The notes under the pieces were generated by a model, which had not been told where the DNA came from, did no database searches, and worked only from the letters and a program-made list of their open reading frames with translations. From assembly GCF_022539505.1 (NCBI RefSeq), contig NC_061510.1, forward strand, positions 397,030,249 to 397,094,248: a stretch of DNA of 64,000 nt, read 5' to 3'. The position numbers and the translations under genes were made by a program. Within the stretch, counting starts at the first letter, position 1, and the number at the start of each line of letters is the position of its first letter. Positions 24,194-34,325 of the stretch are shown one piece after another. The stretch comes from Lolium rigidum (Eukaryota > Streptophyta > Magnoliopsida > Poales > Poaceae).

Positions 24194-24996
24194 CTGAGTT
24201 CGATAAACCTTGGGTATCCACTTAAGGGAAACTTGCTGCTGTTCTACAAACCTCTGCTCTTGGAGGCCCAACACTGTCTACAAGAATAGAAGCTCCCGTA
24301 GACATCAGTATTCAATGTTATGATATTTAAGTTGTGGTGTTATTCTTCTAGTGGTGTCATGTGAACGTCGACTACATGATACTTCACCATTTATAGGCCT
24401 AGGGGAATACATCTTGTATTCGTTTGCTAATTGCGGGGTTGCCGGAGTGACAAAAACCTAAACCCCCGTTGGTATATCGATGCAGGAGGGATAGCAGGAT
24501 CTCAGAGTTTAAGGATGTGGTTAGATTTATCTTAATTACTTTCTTGTATTTGCGGATGCTTGCAAGGGGTATAATCACAAGTATGTATTAGTTCTAGGAA
24601 GGGCGGTGCATTAGCATAGGTTCACCCACACAACACTTATCAAAACAATGAAGATTAATCAGCTATATAAAGCGAAAGCACTAGACTAAATTCCCGTGTG
24701 TCCTCAAGAACGTTTGGTCATTATAAGTAAACAAACCGGCTTGTCCTTTGTGCTAAAAAGGATTGGTCCACTCGCTGCAATTATTTCTCTCGCACTTTAC
24801 TTACTTGTACTATATTCATCTGCAATATCAAAACCCCCTGAATATTTGTCTGTGAGCATTTACAGTGAATCCTTCATCGAAACTGCTTGTCAACACCTTC
24901 TGCTCCTCGTTGGGTTCGACACTCTTATTTATCGAAAGTACTACGATACACCCCCTATACTTGTGGGTCATCAACCACCGCGCACGGAACACCTCC

Positions 24997-25571
24997 ATGG
25001 CCACAGAGGAAGCAGAGAGCATGCACGTCGTCCTCTTCCCCTTCCTCGGGCGCGGCCACATCCCCGCCTTCCTCCGCCTCGCCGCCCTCCTACACGAGCT
25101 CCGCCCGGGCATCACCGTCACACTCATCTCCACGCCGCGTCTCCTCGCTTCCCTCTCCCTCCCGGATACCACGACTCCCATCCGCCTCCACGCGCTGCCC
25201 TTCGCGCCCGCCGACCACGGCCGCCCCCCAGCGCCGAGTCCCTCGCCGACCTGCACGTCCACCAGTTCATCGCCTTCTTCCAGGCGTCTGAGTCCCTCCG
25301 CCCTGCCTTCGAAGGGTTCGTCTCCGGCCTCCGGTCCCCGGTCTGCATCATCGCCGACGCCTTCTTCGCGTGGACGGCCGACGTCGCCGCCGCCGACGAG
25401 TTCCCTCTGCCGAACTTCCCGAGCATCGTCCTCCACCGCACGCAGATCCCGCGGTACATGCTCGCGGCGATCGGGGCAAATCCCTGGATCCGGCGTGTCA
25501 TCACGTCCTGCCACAAGACGGATGAGGTCGTGAGCTCCGGCCGGACGAGGGGAGTTGCGAGGACGCTGTAG
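24997..25571 (+). pseudogene. UDP-glycosyltransferase fragment (Pack-MULE cargo)
   Basis: Starts MATEEAESMHVVLFPFLGRG at 24997, the usual N-terminus of a plant family-1 UGT with the HVVLFPFLGRGHIPAFLRLA motif. The frame shifts by one base near 25230 and then continues (SLADLHVHQFIAFFQ, VCIIADAFFAWTADVA, ADEFPLPNFP, LHRTQIPRYMLAA). About 25 residues normally found between TADVA and ADEFPLP are missing. The fragment ends at 25571 after about 190 of the usual about 480 residues, so the C-terminal PSPG sugar-donor motif is absent. Intact relatives transfer sugars to small molecules such as flavonoids. This copy cannot do so. Confidence 0.85.
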
Positions 25572-25762
25572 GGGCAAGCTCAACGCTCTCCACCGGGCCT
25601 GAGTTGCGAGGATGTGAGCGCGGTGGTGTGGGCTGTGGAGGAGGACCTGACAACAACACAAACGGACGTTTAGCGGATGTTAGTTGATCCAACGGTGCTG
25701 ATATGCATCCAACGGTAACGAACGCGTGCTCACGTATACACCCGGTCACAGAATCCACTCTC

Positions 25763-26254
25763 TTCAAAGAAGAGATGAGATATAGTTTCATTCTCATGAC
25801 AGAATTGACAGGAAGCACTCTACAGATTGTCTTTAGTTGCAATTGCATTGTGCCAGATAAGCCACAACCAAATCTTTATTTTCAAAGGAATCTTGTTCTT
25901 CCATAGATGCTTGAAGGATATGTCCACGCCACTTCTACATAGATGATTGTACATAGATTTAACAGAGAAAATTCCCTTTTTTGTTCATTTCCAGAAAGGT
26001 CTATCTTTTTCTTGTGATAGCATTGTCTGTCTCACAACATTCAACAGTCCATGTACTTGCACAACTAGATCTGGTGATAAGTATCTCCTAAAAGAGAAGT
26101 TCCAACCAAGGACAGCCATCCTCACACTTGTTCATTGCAGATATTAAAAATTTCAGGAAATTTTTCCTTTAGAGGATGAAGACTACACCAAGCATCATGC
26201 CAAAAGCTTGTCAGTTTTCCATTTCCTACATGGACTGTTGAATGTGCAACTCTA
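25763..26254 (-). pseudogene. LINE reverse-transcriptase region with zf-RVT-like part (5' piece)
   Basis: The minus strand gives VGNGKLTSFWHDAWCSLHPL, then LKEKFPEIFNICNEQV, and further on CQFCHENETISHLFFE, the zf-RVT block of plant LINEs. Stops and shifts are present. It continues in the piece at 2713-3151 once the Pack-MULE and one TSD copy are removed. Confidence 0.75.
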
Positions 26255-26268
26255 CACGATTGCCGCTC

Positions 26269-27345
26269 ATGTGCAACTCTACAATAACTATTTTAATTCG
26301 GAGAGCACTCTCTATGCAGCAACTAGGATGTGAGTTTCAGAAGCTTTTGGCGGAGCCGCAACATGTACCACAAGAATTTAAAACATACCTATAGATGCAT
26401 CGAGATATTCATCAGCGAGGCACTTATCTTAATTTGGTTGAACACATGTGGAACCACAAGGGCAAACCAATAGACCCATTGATGGTGTCTTCGATTGTGT
26501 GAAAACTATGTTGTAATGAATTTTTAATGGATGTGGCCTTTTTACTTCCATGCGTATATGCTTCCTTATTCTAAGTGCATTTTAAACATATTTAAGAATG
26601 TAAAACATTCAGAATAAAATGTCACGTGTATATCCCAACATCCTTCGTGCTAGCAAAAGTCGACTTTCCGTGCAACTCGTGCAGTGCAGCATATGCAACT
26701 AAGATCAGAGATGCATTTCCGATTTTTAATATGTAATTTATTTTGTGTGAACTATGTCTATCTATTTAACTTCTTTATGCAATTTTTGATGAGAAATGCG
26801 CCAAAAATGAGATAAAAATATTAAATGGCCAATTTCCGCGCGCACACAGGATTGGGTCTGAGCCGCTGGACGAACGCCACCCAGATACAGGTATGCGGGC
26901 GGACAAATACGGACCATAAATGGGCAGAGCCCTTGGAGATGCTCTCATGAAGCTTTGAATCAAAAAAGGAGAGAAAAAAAACTTGAGAAATACTAAGTTT
27001 AAGCTTTGATTTGACAAGAGACCCGAATAAACTTGCTTCGCTCATCTTACGAACGACAGTCAGCTACATAGATCCAGTGGAATGCATGAGTCACGAATAT
27101 AAAGTAGAAGTACACGTGAAACAGTCCTGGACCCAAAATTAAAATGAAGAACGCCGCGCTCCAGCGATCTCCCTACATACATGTCTCTACTGGCAATTAC
27201 AGCTCCAAAACACTATGAATAAAATCGCATTTGGAACAAGAGGGTTGTGCAAAAAATGTGATCTAGAAAAGTAGGGGGTGATTGGTTGACGGTCGTGGAT
27301 TCATGGTAGGCTTCGTTGGGCGCCACCCTGAAGCTTTTGTTCTGG
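26269..27345. other. Intergenic and 3' flank of the bHLH gene
   Basis: No gene seen. Around 26815-26950 the minus strand reads AGAGCATCTCCAAGGGCTC and then a GC-rich block, the style of grass DNA-transposon ends, but I could not find the second terminus. Confidence 0.4.
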
Positions 27346-30300
27346 TCATGTTACTCTTTCGTAGGTGCCACCAATCTGCATGTGAAGCCACTCCGATGCC
27401 GGCGAGCCCTGGGCATATTCCCTTGGTGTTTGTGGGTCGAACGTCAACCCAGGTGCTGTGTTGTATGTCGGAGCGCCATACTGCAAGCAAAAAACAATAA
27501 AGGTAATTTTTTCGCTAAGATATATTTGTTGTACAGAAATGTTGAACATGGCATCATAGCAGGCCAGGTTGCAGAGTAAGGGACGAGATGCAAAGTAAAG
27601 CAATAGCCACACAATCAATATGAGAAATGCACAGCTTGACTTACATCTTTAGGTGGAAATGTTTCGGCTCCATTGCTCACATGGGCATTAACCGCCTCAA
27701 GCTTCATGGAGAGGAACTGCAGATGACAGCAATTGTGGAGCTATTAACTGACCTACAGAGGACAACACAATTCCATAGAAGCCGCAATCGTGAAACAAAC
27801 GTACCTCAATTTGACGTTCCAGGGATTGGACATAATTGATTATCTCATCAAGGACTGATGCTTTACCAATAACCTGACCAAGGAGACAAAAGCTTTCCAA
27901 AGAGAATCATTTACAGGAACAGAACTAGGGAAGCCTTAGAGCTTGACGATCCAAGACAAATATTTATGACACATTGGGACTAAATGAATGCTTGTTGAGA
28001 TTAAAATGCACCTTGTTGCATCCAGGGACGAGATCTTGGAGAATTTTCATCCGCTCGGTTATCTTCTCACGCCGTGCCTGCCAAAATAAGCAGAAATTTC
28101 AGTGATCAGATCATCTTATTTAATTGCAGTTGCTGTACAGCAAGAACATATTTCTGGGCATTTCAACTTGTGACCAGATTTGTAGCTCCTTCAGTGGGTT
28201 GTGCCAGTGTGAATCTATGGGGGTGCCTAAGAATAGACGAAACTGAAAAGAATACATTTAGGTCTAAACTGTAGACAATGCATTCAACTGACCCTTTCTG
28301 CGAGACTATGGCTGTCAGTTGCTTGACCCCTTCTTGCCCTCACATGGATGAAATCTTGCTTTGGTGGCTCCGGCGGTGGAGGATTTTGATCAACACCCTT
28401 ACTAGCATTTCTTGAATCTTCAGCATCTTTCCTGAAACTGCCATTATCATCACTGACACTGGATTTATTTGCCTTGAAACGCTTCACTTCGGAATCAGCC
28501 TACGCATAAGATTCCAGTCAATTAAAAGATCAGGACAAACAAGAGAAAGAACAATTAATCTCTTGCTCTCTGCATAACCTATGGATACCAAAATATGGGA
28601 GTTTTTTCTTTTAAATGTAACAAAATATTACCACCTTTTGGCATCAAAGTCACAACAACTATTTAAAGTGTCAATCAGCATATAACCAGCGAATACAAGG
28701 GGGTACTAGCATACACCTCATCCAAACAAAGGCTAACGATTTCCTACCAGCATACGTTGTTGGCTGCTGGGTTTTGGCTACTAGAGTATTACAATATGGT
28801 GTATGAGTGTATTAAATGGCCACATGTAATACAAAATAAAATATTTAATAATTACAGATATTATTCGGGTTGCCCATCAGGTAACCCATGGGTATAGACT
28901 CATACCCATACCCGACCCACGACTAATCGGGTCGCCCATGGATCGTACCCATGGGTGAATATGCAGATCCATAGCCTGCCCATTCGGGGCGGGTGCCCAT
29001 GATTCAGATTGCCGTCCTTAGGGGGGGGGGTCATATAAGACCAGTAAAATCAAATGTCACACATGATCATAATGATGGCTTGCAGACAACCACCAATATG
29101 ACAGCTGCTAAAAAATCACGGTGGGTAACTAAATGCAAGCAGAAAATGCAGAACACAACATGGACCAATAGGTTGTTGGCTCAGTAGGTAGTGCTGGAGA
29201 TAGTTGATTGGATTTAATTGTTTGTCTAGCAACCACCTTTAGCCAGCAAGTACAGACCAAAAAGTATTGCATTCAAACCGGAGGTACAAGAGACACAGCA
29301 ATCAACACAAATAGTCAAACCAGCTGTCACCGAACAAGTTGGTAATGGTATATATATATTCAACGTACCTACTGTTTATCTACAAAAACACAATTGATAA
29401 TTCGATTTTCTAGATAATTGGGAGGAAGCTATGATTGCATTACAGTGGCAGCAAAATTCCAGCTGTAGCATAGTGCTGACTGCAGGCAGTGGCTACTAAG
29501 GGGCATAGAGAAGTCCTGTGGCATATTCACATCTACTGCTGGTTCAGAAACTTGTTCCCCTTACAAACAGAGATTATAAAGATTGAACAGAGTTTTTGCA
29601 AAGATAAACCAGTCCTGTTAACTCAAATACTGAGCAAAGCAATCATATGCTGTCAACATTCCAGTGAGCCAGCCTGACAGCCATTAGCAGTTTACCACCA
29701 TTATGAACCAATCTAGAACGGTACACACATCACCGCTCAGTACCAAGTACCTACTTACGACATACATCATTTCCATTGACAAAAGTTGAAATTGAATCAC
29801 AGCTGTACAAGCCACACCAAGATGTCTTTGTCAAAAGCAGCATCCAGCACAAGGATGTGGATATGACAAACTGTGGCATGCAACAGAAAAAAGAATGAAA
29901 CATGCCACTGCAATCAACAGTTGTGTTATTATGACAATGATGAAATGTAGCTACAGAGCAATGGTACCTTTCGTACATGTGAAAGTGGGTGTTATCAATA
30001 CTCAAACTAAAACACCGGTTACAGCTGAATGAGGAGAAACTCTATAGCATGACCATGACCGCAAGATGATGGAATGAATTTCCACACGCTTATCAGACCC
30101 TTGGCTTCTGGCTGTAGTTTGTGAAATTGGGACCTCCCTCTCATGGTGGATGTGCTAACTTTTTTTTCACCTATCGGACTGTTCCTGTATTACTTTGCTA
30201 TCCTGCTAGTTCCAATATCAGCATACCACGCTACAAGAGGGAGGTCCTGCAGCTAGCAGGGGTCGTCCTATACACAATTTGAACTAAAGTAGTACTAAAC

Positions 30301-30753
30301 AAGTCCAAGCTAACCGGAACGTTCATACGCAGAAATCAAGAACCACAGTAAGCCCAACCGCACGCATGAACGGGTGACACAACTAAAGCTGGCTAGTGTC
30401 TGAAACGGCCATTTTCAGTTGTAAGAAACTGTAAGCCTCTGAATTTCCGTCCCATGAAGGTCGGAGGCGGCCACCAAAATCACCCCTCATTGCCCCCAAC
30501 TCGACCGACGCCACACGGATCACGAGCAATGGTGAGGAAAACCTACCAAATCCTGGCCGCCGGCGGCGCCGGAGGTGGAGACGAGCCTGGCGGAGTCGTC
30601 CTCGGACGCGGGGGGCTCGCGCTGCCTCCTCCGCCCTCCGCCGGCGCCGGCCCCGCGGGAGCCGCTGCTCTGGCCCGTGACGGCGGAGGACGGCTCCGCG
30701 GCGGGGTGCGGCGGGCGCCAGGGCTCGGCGGCGAGCGCCGGGGCGCGGTCCAT
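27346..30753 (-). CDS. bHLH transcription factor, bHLH79-like (six exons, intact)
   Basis: Exons 30753-30547, 28499-28293, 28077-28012, 27873-27805, 27716-27645 and 27480-27346, all phase 0 with GT/AG borders: 251 residues with TGA at 27346-27348. Exon 1 is an acidic/Ala-rich leader ([20 protein letters not shown]). Exon 2 ends in the basic region ([20 protein letters not shown]). Exons 3 and 4 give helix 1 ([19 protein letters not shown]) and helix 2 ([20 protein letters not shown]). Exon 5 is [13 protein letters not shown] and exon 6 ends EWLHMQIGG. The H-E-R residues of the basic region are present, so E-box/G-box binding as a dimer is expected. The whole exon pattern is that of plant subfamily XII (bHLH79/BPE). 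Intron 1 is about 2 kb. Confidence 0.93.
28500..30546 (-). other. Intron 1 of the bHLH gene
   Basis: A 2-kb intron with no exon seen. Around 28860-29000 there is a cluster of CCCAT/ACCCATGGGTA-type words in both orientations, possibly a relic of a DNA transposon; no TSD found. Confidence 0.5.
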
Positions 30754-31135
30754 TGCGGCGGCCAGGGGCGTGGCGGGGCTCTAGGGTTCCGCGGGCGGGC
30801 GGGCGGGAGGCGAGCAGATCGGGCGGGGAGGCCGAGGGTGGGGAGCTCGCAGTGGCAGTGACCTGACCTACTGTGCAGCTGCGCAGGGGAGAGAGGTGAG
30901 AGTCAGAGGAGAGTGGAAGTGCCCGCGTGGAGAGAGAAAGGAAATTAATACTGTATTAATAGTCTACTCGGGATTTGGCCACGCGGTGATTGGCTTTGGC
31001 GGGCGTGGGGCTGGATCTGCTCTTGCTCCGCTTTCTTATTTCTTTTTTCATTCGAGGGGAGATCGAATCTGGCGGCAGCGTTGGTGTAGAGTGGACCTTC
31101 GAGTTCGCACGGCCCGGCCCGGCCCTGGACAGAGT
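30754..31135 (-). promoter_or_regulatory. 5' flank/5' UTR of the bHLH gene, source of downstream copies
   Basis: Contains landmarks that recur at 34.7-38 kb: GCGCAGGGGAGAGAGGTGAG, GATTTGGCCACGCGGTGATT, GGGGCTGGATCT, and a GTAGAGTGGAC block. This copy is attached to the intact gene and is taken as the original. Confidence 0.6.
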
Positions 31136-31487
31136 ACAATCTTACTAGCAAGTGCAGCTACAAAGTCCGGCGCCTGACTAAACCAAGTCTTAGAGCATCT
31201 CCAAATATTCGCCGGCAGAGTCGACACTATCGTATGGGGGATGTCGGTACTGCATCCTCTATTTGGAGGTGTTGTTTCCACACCGGCGTCTTCAAACCGG
31301 CGGCTCCGATAGGAGCTTTTTTTTAGACAAACTAAACATTTACTTGTAGTTTCATTTTCATGTCATTTAGGATCGAGAAATAAATAATGTTTTAGGGCAA
31401 ATCCGAGTAAAACATTATTCACTCCTCGACCCCGGATGACATGTGAAACCTGATTCATATCTAGCCTACTACCTACTGGCCACCCGG
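31136..31487. other. Intergenic, left of the solo LTR
   Basis: Contains AGAGCATCTCCAAATATTCG at about 31192, a common grass transposon-terminus style. No gene seen. The last bases (to 31487) continue into 33488 once the solo LTR is removed. Confidence 0.4.
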
Positions 31488-33487
31488 TGATACGTTCCAA
31501 ACGTATCTATAATTTCTTATGTTCCATGCTACTTTTATGATGATACTCACATGTTCTATGGAGGTGGCGTTTTGGCTCATAGGAGCAAATGCTCCTATTA
31601 TACAAAATAACTAAAAAACAATTTTAAAAATGTCAAAAAATTGTGACATAAATTTTTTGTTGTACATCGTGACATTCTATGTTAGTGCACAAGTTTTCAT
31701 GGAGAAACAACATTTTATGTGGCGTGTACAAAAAAGACAAAAAAGTGTCCTGTACGTAGTCGTGTTATAGCATCAAAATTTGTCTTTTTTACTCGAGTCA
31801 CAAATTTTTATAGTTTTTTTTGAAAAATTGTGAACGAACATAAAATGTGTAGATGTACATGAAAAGTTTTAGTTTAGAATTTTTTGACACTTCGAAATGT
31901 TGATTCGTACAATGGGAGCAAATGCTCCTATGAGCCAAAGTGAATATCCCCATGTTCTATACACATTATATGTCATTATTATGCATTTTCCGGCACTAAC
32001 CTATTGACGAGATGCCGAAGAGCCAGTTGTTGTTTTCTGCTGTTTTTGGTTTCAGAAATCCTAGTAAGGAAATATTCTCGGAATTGGACGAAATCAACGC
32101 TCAGGGTCCTATTTTTCCACGAAGCTTCCAGAAGTCCGAAGAGGAAACGAAGTGGGGCCACGAGGTGGCGACACAATAGGGCGGCGCAGCCCAAGCCCTG
32201 GCCGCGCCGGCCTACTGTGTGGGCCCCTCGTGACTCCCCTTGACCTGCCCTTCCGCCTACTTAAAGCCTTCATCGCGAAACCCCCAGTACCGAGAGCCAC
32301 GATACAGAAAACCTTCCAGAGACGCCGCCGCCGCCAATCCCATCTCGGGGGATTCAGGAGATCGCCTCCGGCACCCTGCCGGAGAGGGGAATCATCTCCC
32401 GAGAGGTCTCTTCATCGCCATGATCGCCTCCGGATCGATGTGTGAGTAGTCCACCCCTGGACTATGGGTCCATAGCAGTAGCTAGATGGTTGTCTTCTCC
32501 TCATTGTGCTATCATGTTAGATCTTGTGAGCTGCCTATCATGATCAAGATCATCTATTTGTAATTCTACATGTTGTGTTTGTTGGGATCCGATGAATATT
32601 GAATACTATGTCAAGTGGATTATCAATCTATCATATATGTTATTTATGTTCTTGCATGCTCTCCGTTGCTAGTAGAGGCTCGGCCAAGTTGATACTTGTG
32701 ACTCCAAGAGGGGGTATTTATGCTCGATAGTGGGTTCATGCCTCCATTAAATCCGGGACAGATTACGTGAAAGTTCTAAGGTTGTGGATGTGTCTGTTGC
32801 CACTAGGGATAAAACATCGATGCTTTGTCTAAGAATATTTGTGTTGATTACATTACGCACCATACTTAATGCAATTGTCTGTTGTTTGCAACTTAATACT
32901 GGAGGGGATTCGGATGATAACCTGAAGGTGGACTTTTTATGCATAGATGCATGCTGGATAGCGGTCTATGTACTTTGTCGTAATGCCATGATTAAATCTC
33001 ATAGTACTCATCATGATATATGTATGTGCATTGTTATGCCTTCTTTATTTGTCAATTGCCCAGCTGTAATTTGTTCACCCAACATCTGCTTATCTTATGG
33101 GAGAGACACCACTAGTGAACTGTGGACCCCGGTCCAATTCTTTACATCCGAAATACAATCTACCGCAATTGTTCTTTACTGTTCTTCGCAAACAATCATT
33201 ATCTTCCACACAATACGTTTAATCCTTTGTTTACAGCAAACCGGTGAGATTGACAACCTCACTGTTACGTTGGGGCAAAGTATTTTGATTGTGTTGTGCA
33301 GGTTCCACGTTGGCGCCGGAATCCCTCGTGTTGCGCCGCACTACACTCCGCCGCCATCAACCTTCAACGTGCTTCTTGACTCATGCTGGTTCGATAAACC
33401 TTGGTTTCTTACTGAGGGAAACTTGCTGCTGTGCGCATCACACCTTCCTCTTGGGGTTCCCAACGGACGTGTCAACTACACGCATCA
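31488..33487 (+). mobile_element. Solo LTR of the TGATACGT family
   Basis: Exactly 2000 bp, TGATACGTTCCAAACGTATC at the start and ACACGCATCA at the end, flanked by CCCGG at 31483-31487 and 33488-33492. No internal region or partner LTR. Without the nested MITE and its duplicated target it is about 1.6 kb. It shares the end block TTCGATAAACCTTGG (about 33391) with element B's LTR, and TTGTTGGGATCCGATGAAT (about 32580) with the LTR next to the gap. Core promoter CCGCCTACTTAAAGCC near 32255. Confidence 0.9.
31560..31951. mobile_element. Mutator-type MITE (392 bp) inside the solo LTR
   Basis: Flanked by the 9-bp duplication ATGTTCTAT (31551-31559 and 31952-31960). The left end reads GGAGGTGGCGTTTTGGCTCA and the right end, reverse-complemented, GGGGATATTCACTTTGGCTC, followed on both sides by TAGGAGCA(A/T)(A/T)TGCTCC. 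AT-rich interior, no coding capacity. Confidence 0.9.
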
Positions 33488-34108
33488 CCCGGCTCTAAGG
33501 TGGTGGATGATCGCCCGCTGCTCTCTCCGCTGCTCCTCCGTCGTCGATCCCCCGTTGCTCTCTCCGCCACGAACGTCAAGCAGGCGGCTCTATCCGCGGC
33601 CACCGCCTCCTGACGCAGCTGCTGGTCTAGCTCCTCCCGCCGCCGACGGTGATCCAACTCCTGCCTCTGTAGTCGGAGCCGCATCTCCGCCAAACGCCGC
33701 CCCTCGTAAACTTCATCATGACGCTGCGTCTCCTCCCGCCGCTACCGCCGCAACGCAAGCTCCTCCCACCCCTTCTGTTGGCGCGCCTCCCACCGGCGCT
33801 GGCTCAGCGCCTCCCGTCGCCGCCACGCCTCCTGGAACTGTAGCCGCTCCGCCTCCTCGAGCGCCAGCCGGTTCTCCTCCTCCTGCTGCCACCGCTTCAC
33901 CTCCTAGCGCTGCCGCTCCGCCTCCCGCAGCCGCCGCGCCTCCTTGCGCTCCCACCGCTCCGCCTCGTGGCCTTGCCGCTCGTCCGCGACATAGGCATCT
34001 ACGGTCGCCGCTAGCGCAGCCTCCTCTCACGCCTCGTACTCTGCGAGCTGTGGCTCCACCTCCACGACTTCTACGGCCACCTCTAGCGCCGACTGCTCCC
34101 ACAAATCG
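33488..34108 (-). pseudogene. Degenerate Arg/Glu-rich coiled-coil protein, unknown
   Basis: One minus-strand frame starts MFDLWEQSALEVAVEVVEVE at 34108 and stays alignable through three in-frame stops (TGA, TAG, TAG) to ERATGDRRRR and EPG at 33488. The sequence is dominated by Glu, Arg, Ala, Gln and Leu with heptad-like spacing (REAERQR, EEENRLALEEAERL), predicting a long coiled coil. The solo LTR at 31488-33487 interrupts its 3' end; beyond the LTR the frame continues weakly from 31487. I do not recognise the family. A transposon accessory gene is possible but unproven. Confidence 0.45.
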
Positions 34109-34325
34109 AACATTGTGGTATTTTTTAGGGTTTATATTTTCGCACCAATAAGGCGGGGGAGGAGGGATAATATAGATCGGTGGCGAGGCGGGAAACCTAA
34201 CGCGCGGCGTCGTGGCGGGAGAGTTTCCAGCCCGGTGTCGTGGCGGTAAATCTCCCATGCAGCGCCCTGGTGTCACTGATAGGCGGCTCCCACGCCGAAA
34301 AAAATTCGTGCCGCGAGACGCCTGC

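Larger units (their letters stand above)
4292..24307 (+). mobile_element. TGATACGT-family LTR with GTATT duplication, split internally
   Basis: Starts TGATACGTCTCC at 4292 and ends GTAGACATCA at 24307, with GTATT directly repeated at 4287-4291 and 24308-24312. The part 4292-5885 aligns with the first about 1.6 kb of the complete LTR at 15929-17677, and 24194-24307 aligns with its last about 115 bp. One base of the reference is missing between the two halves. Everything from 5886 to 24193 therefore sits inside one LTR copy. The core promoter CCTATATAAAGCCC lies near 4646. The family uses a tRNA-Asp primer site (seen at 6232, 15477 and 17688), as Athila-lineage Gypsy elements do. Confidence 0.75.
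3436..24973 (+). mobile_element. Solo LTR (1517 bp) inside the Pack-MULE, split by a later insertion
   Basis: The LTR starts TGATACGTCC at 3436 and ends GTGGGTCATCA at 24973. It is flanked by the 5-bp duplication ACCAC at 3431-3435 and 24974-24978. No internal region or second LTR of this family is present, so it is a solo LTR left by LTR-LTR recombination. It was later split at 4291/24308 by another LTR insertion carrying its own TSD, GTATT. The left half has a run of ATC/CAT-type trinucleotides at about 3957-4040. The insertion point is 23 bp before the ATG of the captured UGT fragment. Confidence 0.85.
3152..25762 (+). mobile_element. Pack-MULE (Mutator-like element carrying a UGT gene fragment)
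   Basis: The two ends are inverted repeats. The left end contains GTGACCGGGTGTATACGTGA (from about 3165) and the right end contains its exact reverse complement near 25730-25749; similarity continues weakly to the 10-bp TSDs at 3142-3151 and 25763-25772. Without the nested LTR insertion (3436-24973) the element is only about 1.07 kb. It has no transposase. Its main cargo is the first part of a UDP-glycosyltransferase gene (24997-25571). This matches the Pack-MULE definition: a non-autonomous Mutator element that has captured a host gene fragment. Confidence 0.78.
2351..26254 (-). mobile_element. 5'-truncated LINE (non-LTR retrotransposon), host of all insertions up to 26 kb
   Basis: The 14-bp word CACGATTGCCGCTC occurs at 2337-2350 and again at 26255-26268 and brackets the whole block. 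The left copy is followed by T8 (2351-2358), which is the poly-A tail of a minus-strand LINE. Only two pieces of the LINE itself remain, 2351-3151 and 25763-26254, about 1.3 kb together; the rest is later insertion. The right border falls inside the coding region, so the element is a typical 5'-truncated retroposition product. LINEs move by target-primed reverse transcription, which leaves TSDs of this length. Confidence 0.85.

Noticed and set aside
24696..25571. 291-residue plus-strand frame taken as a gene
   Set aside because: Its first part lies in LTR sequence. Only its second half is UGT-like, and that belongs to a frameshifted fragment starting at 24997.
26800..26960. Possible MITE with an AGAGCATCTCCAAGG end
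   Set aside because: A second terminus and a target-site duplication could not be found.
32784..34151. 455-residue plus-strand frame
   Set aside because: It crosses the end of the solo LTR at 33487 into Pro/Ala-rich antisense of the coiled-coil pseudogene, so it is a chance fusion.
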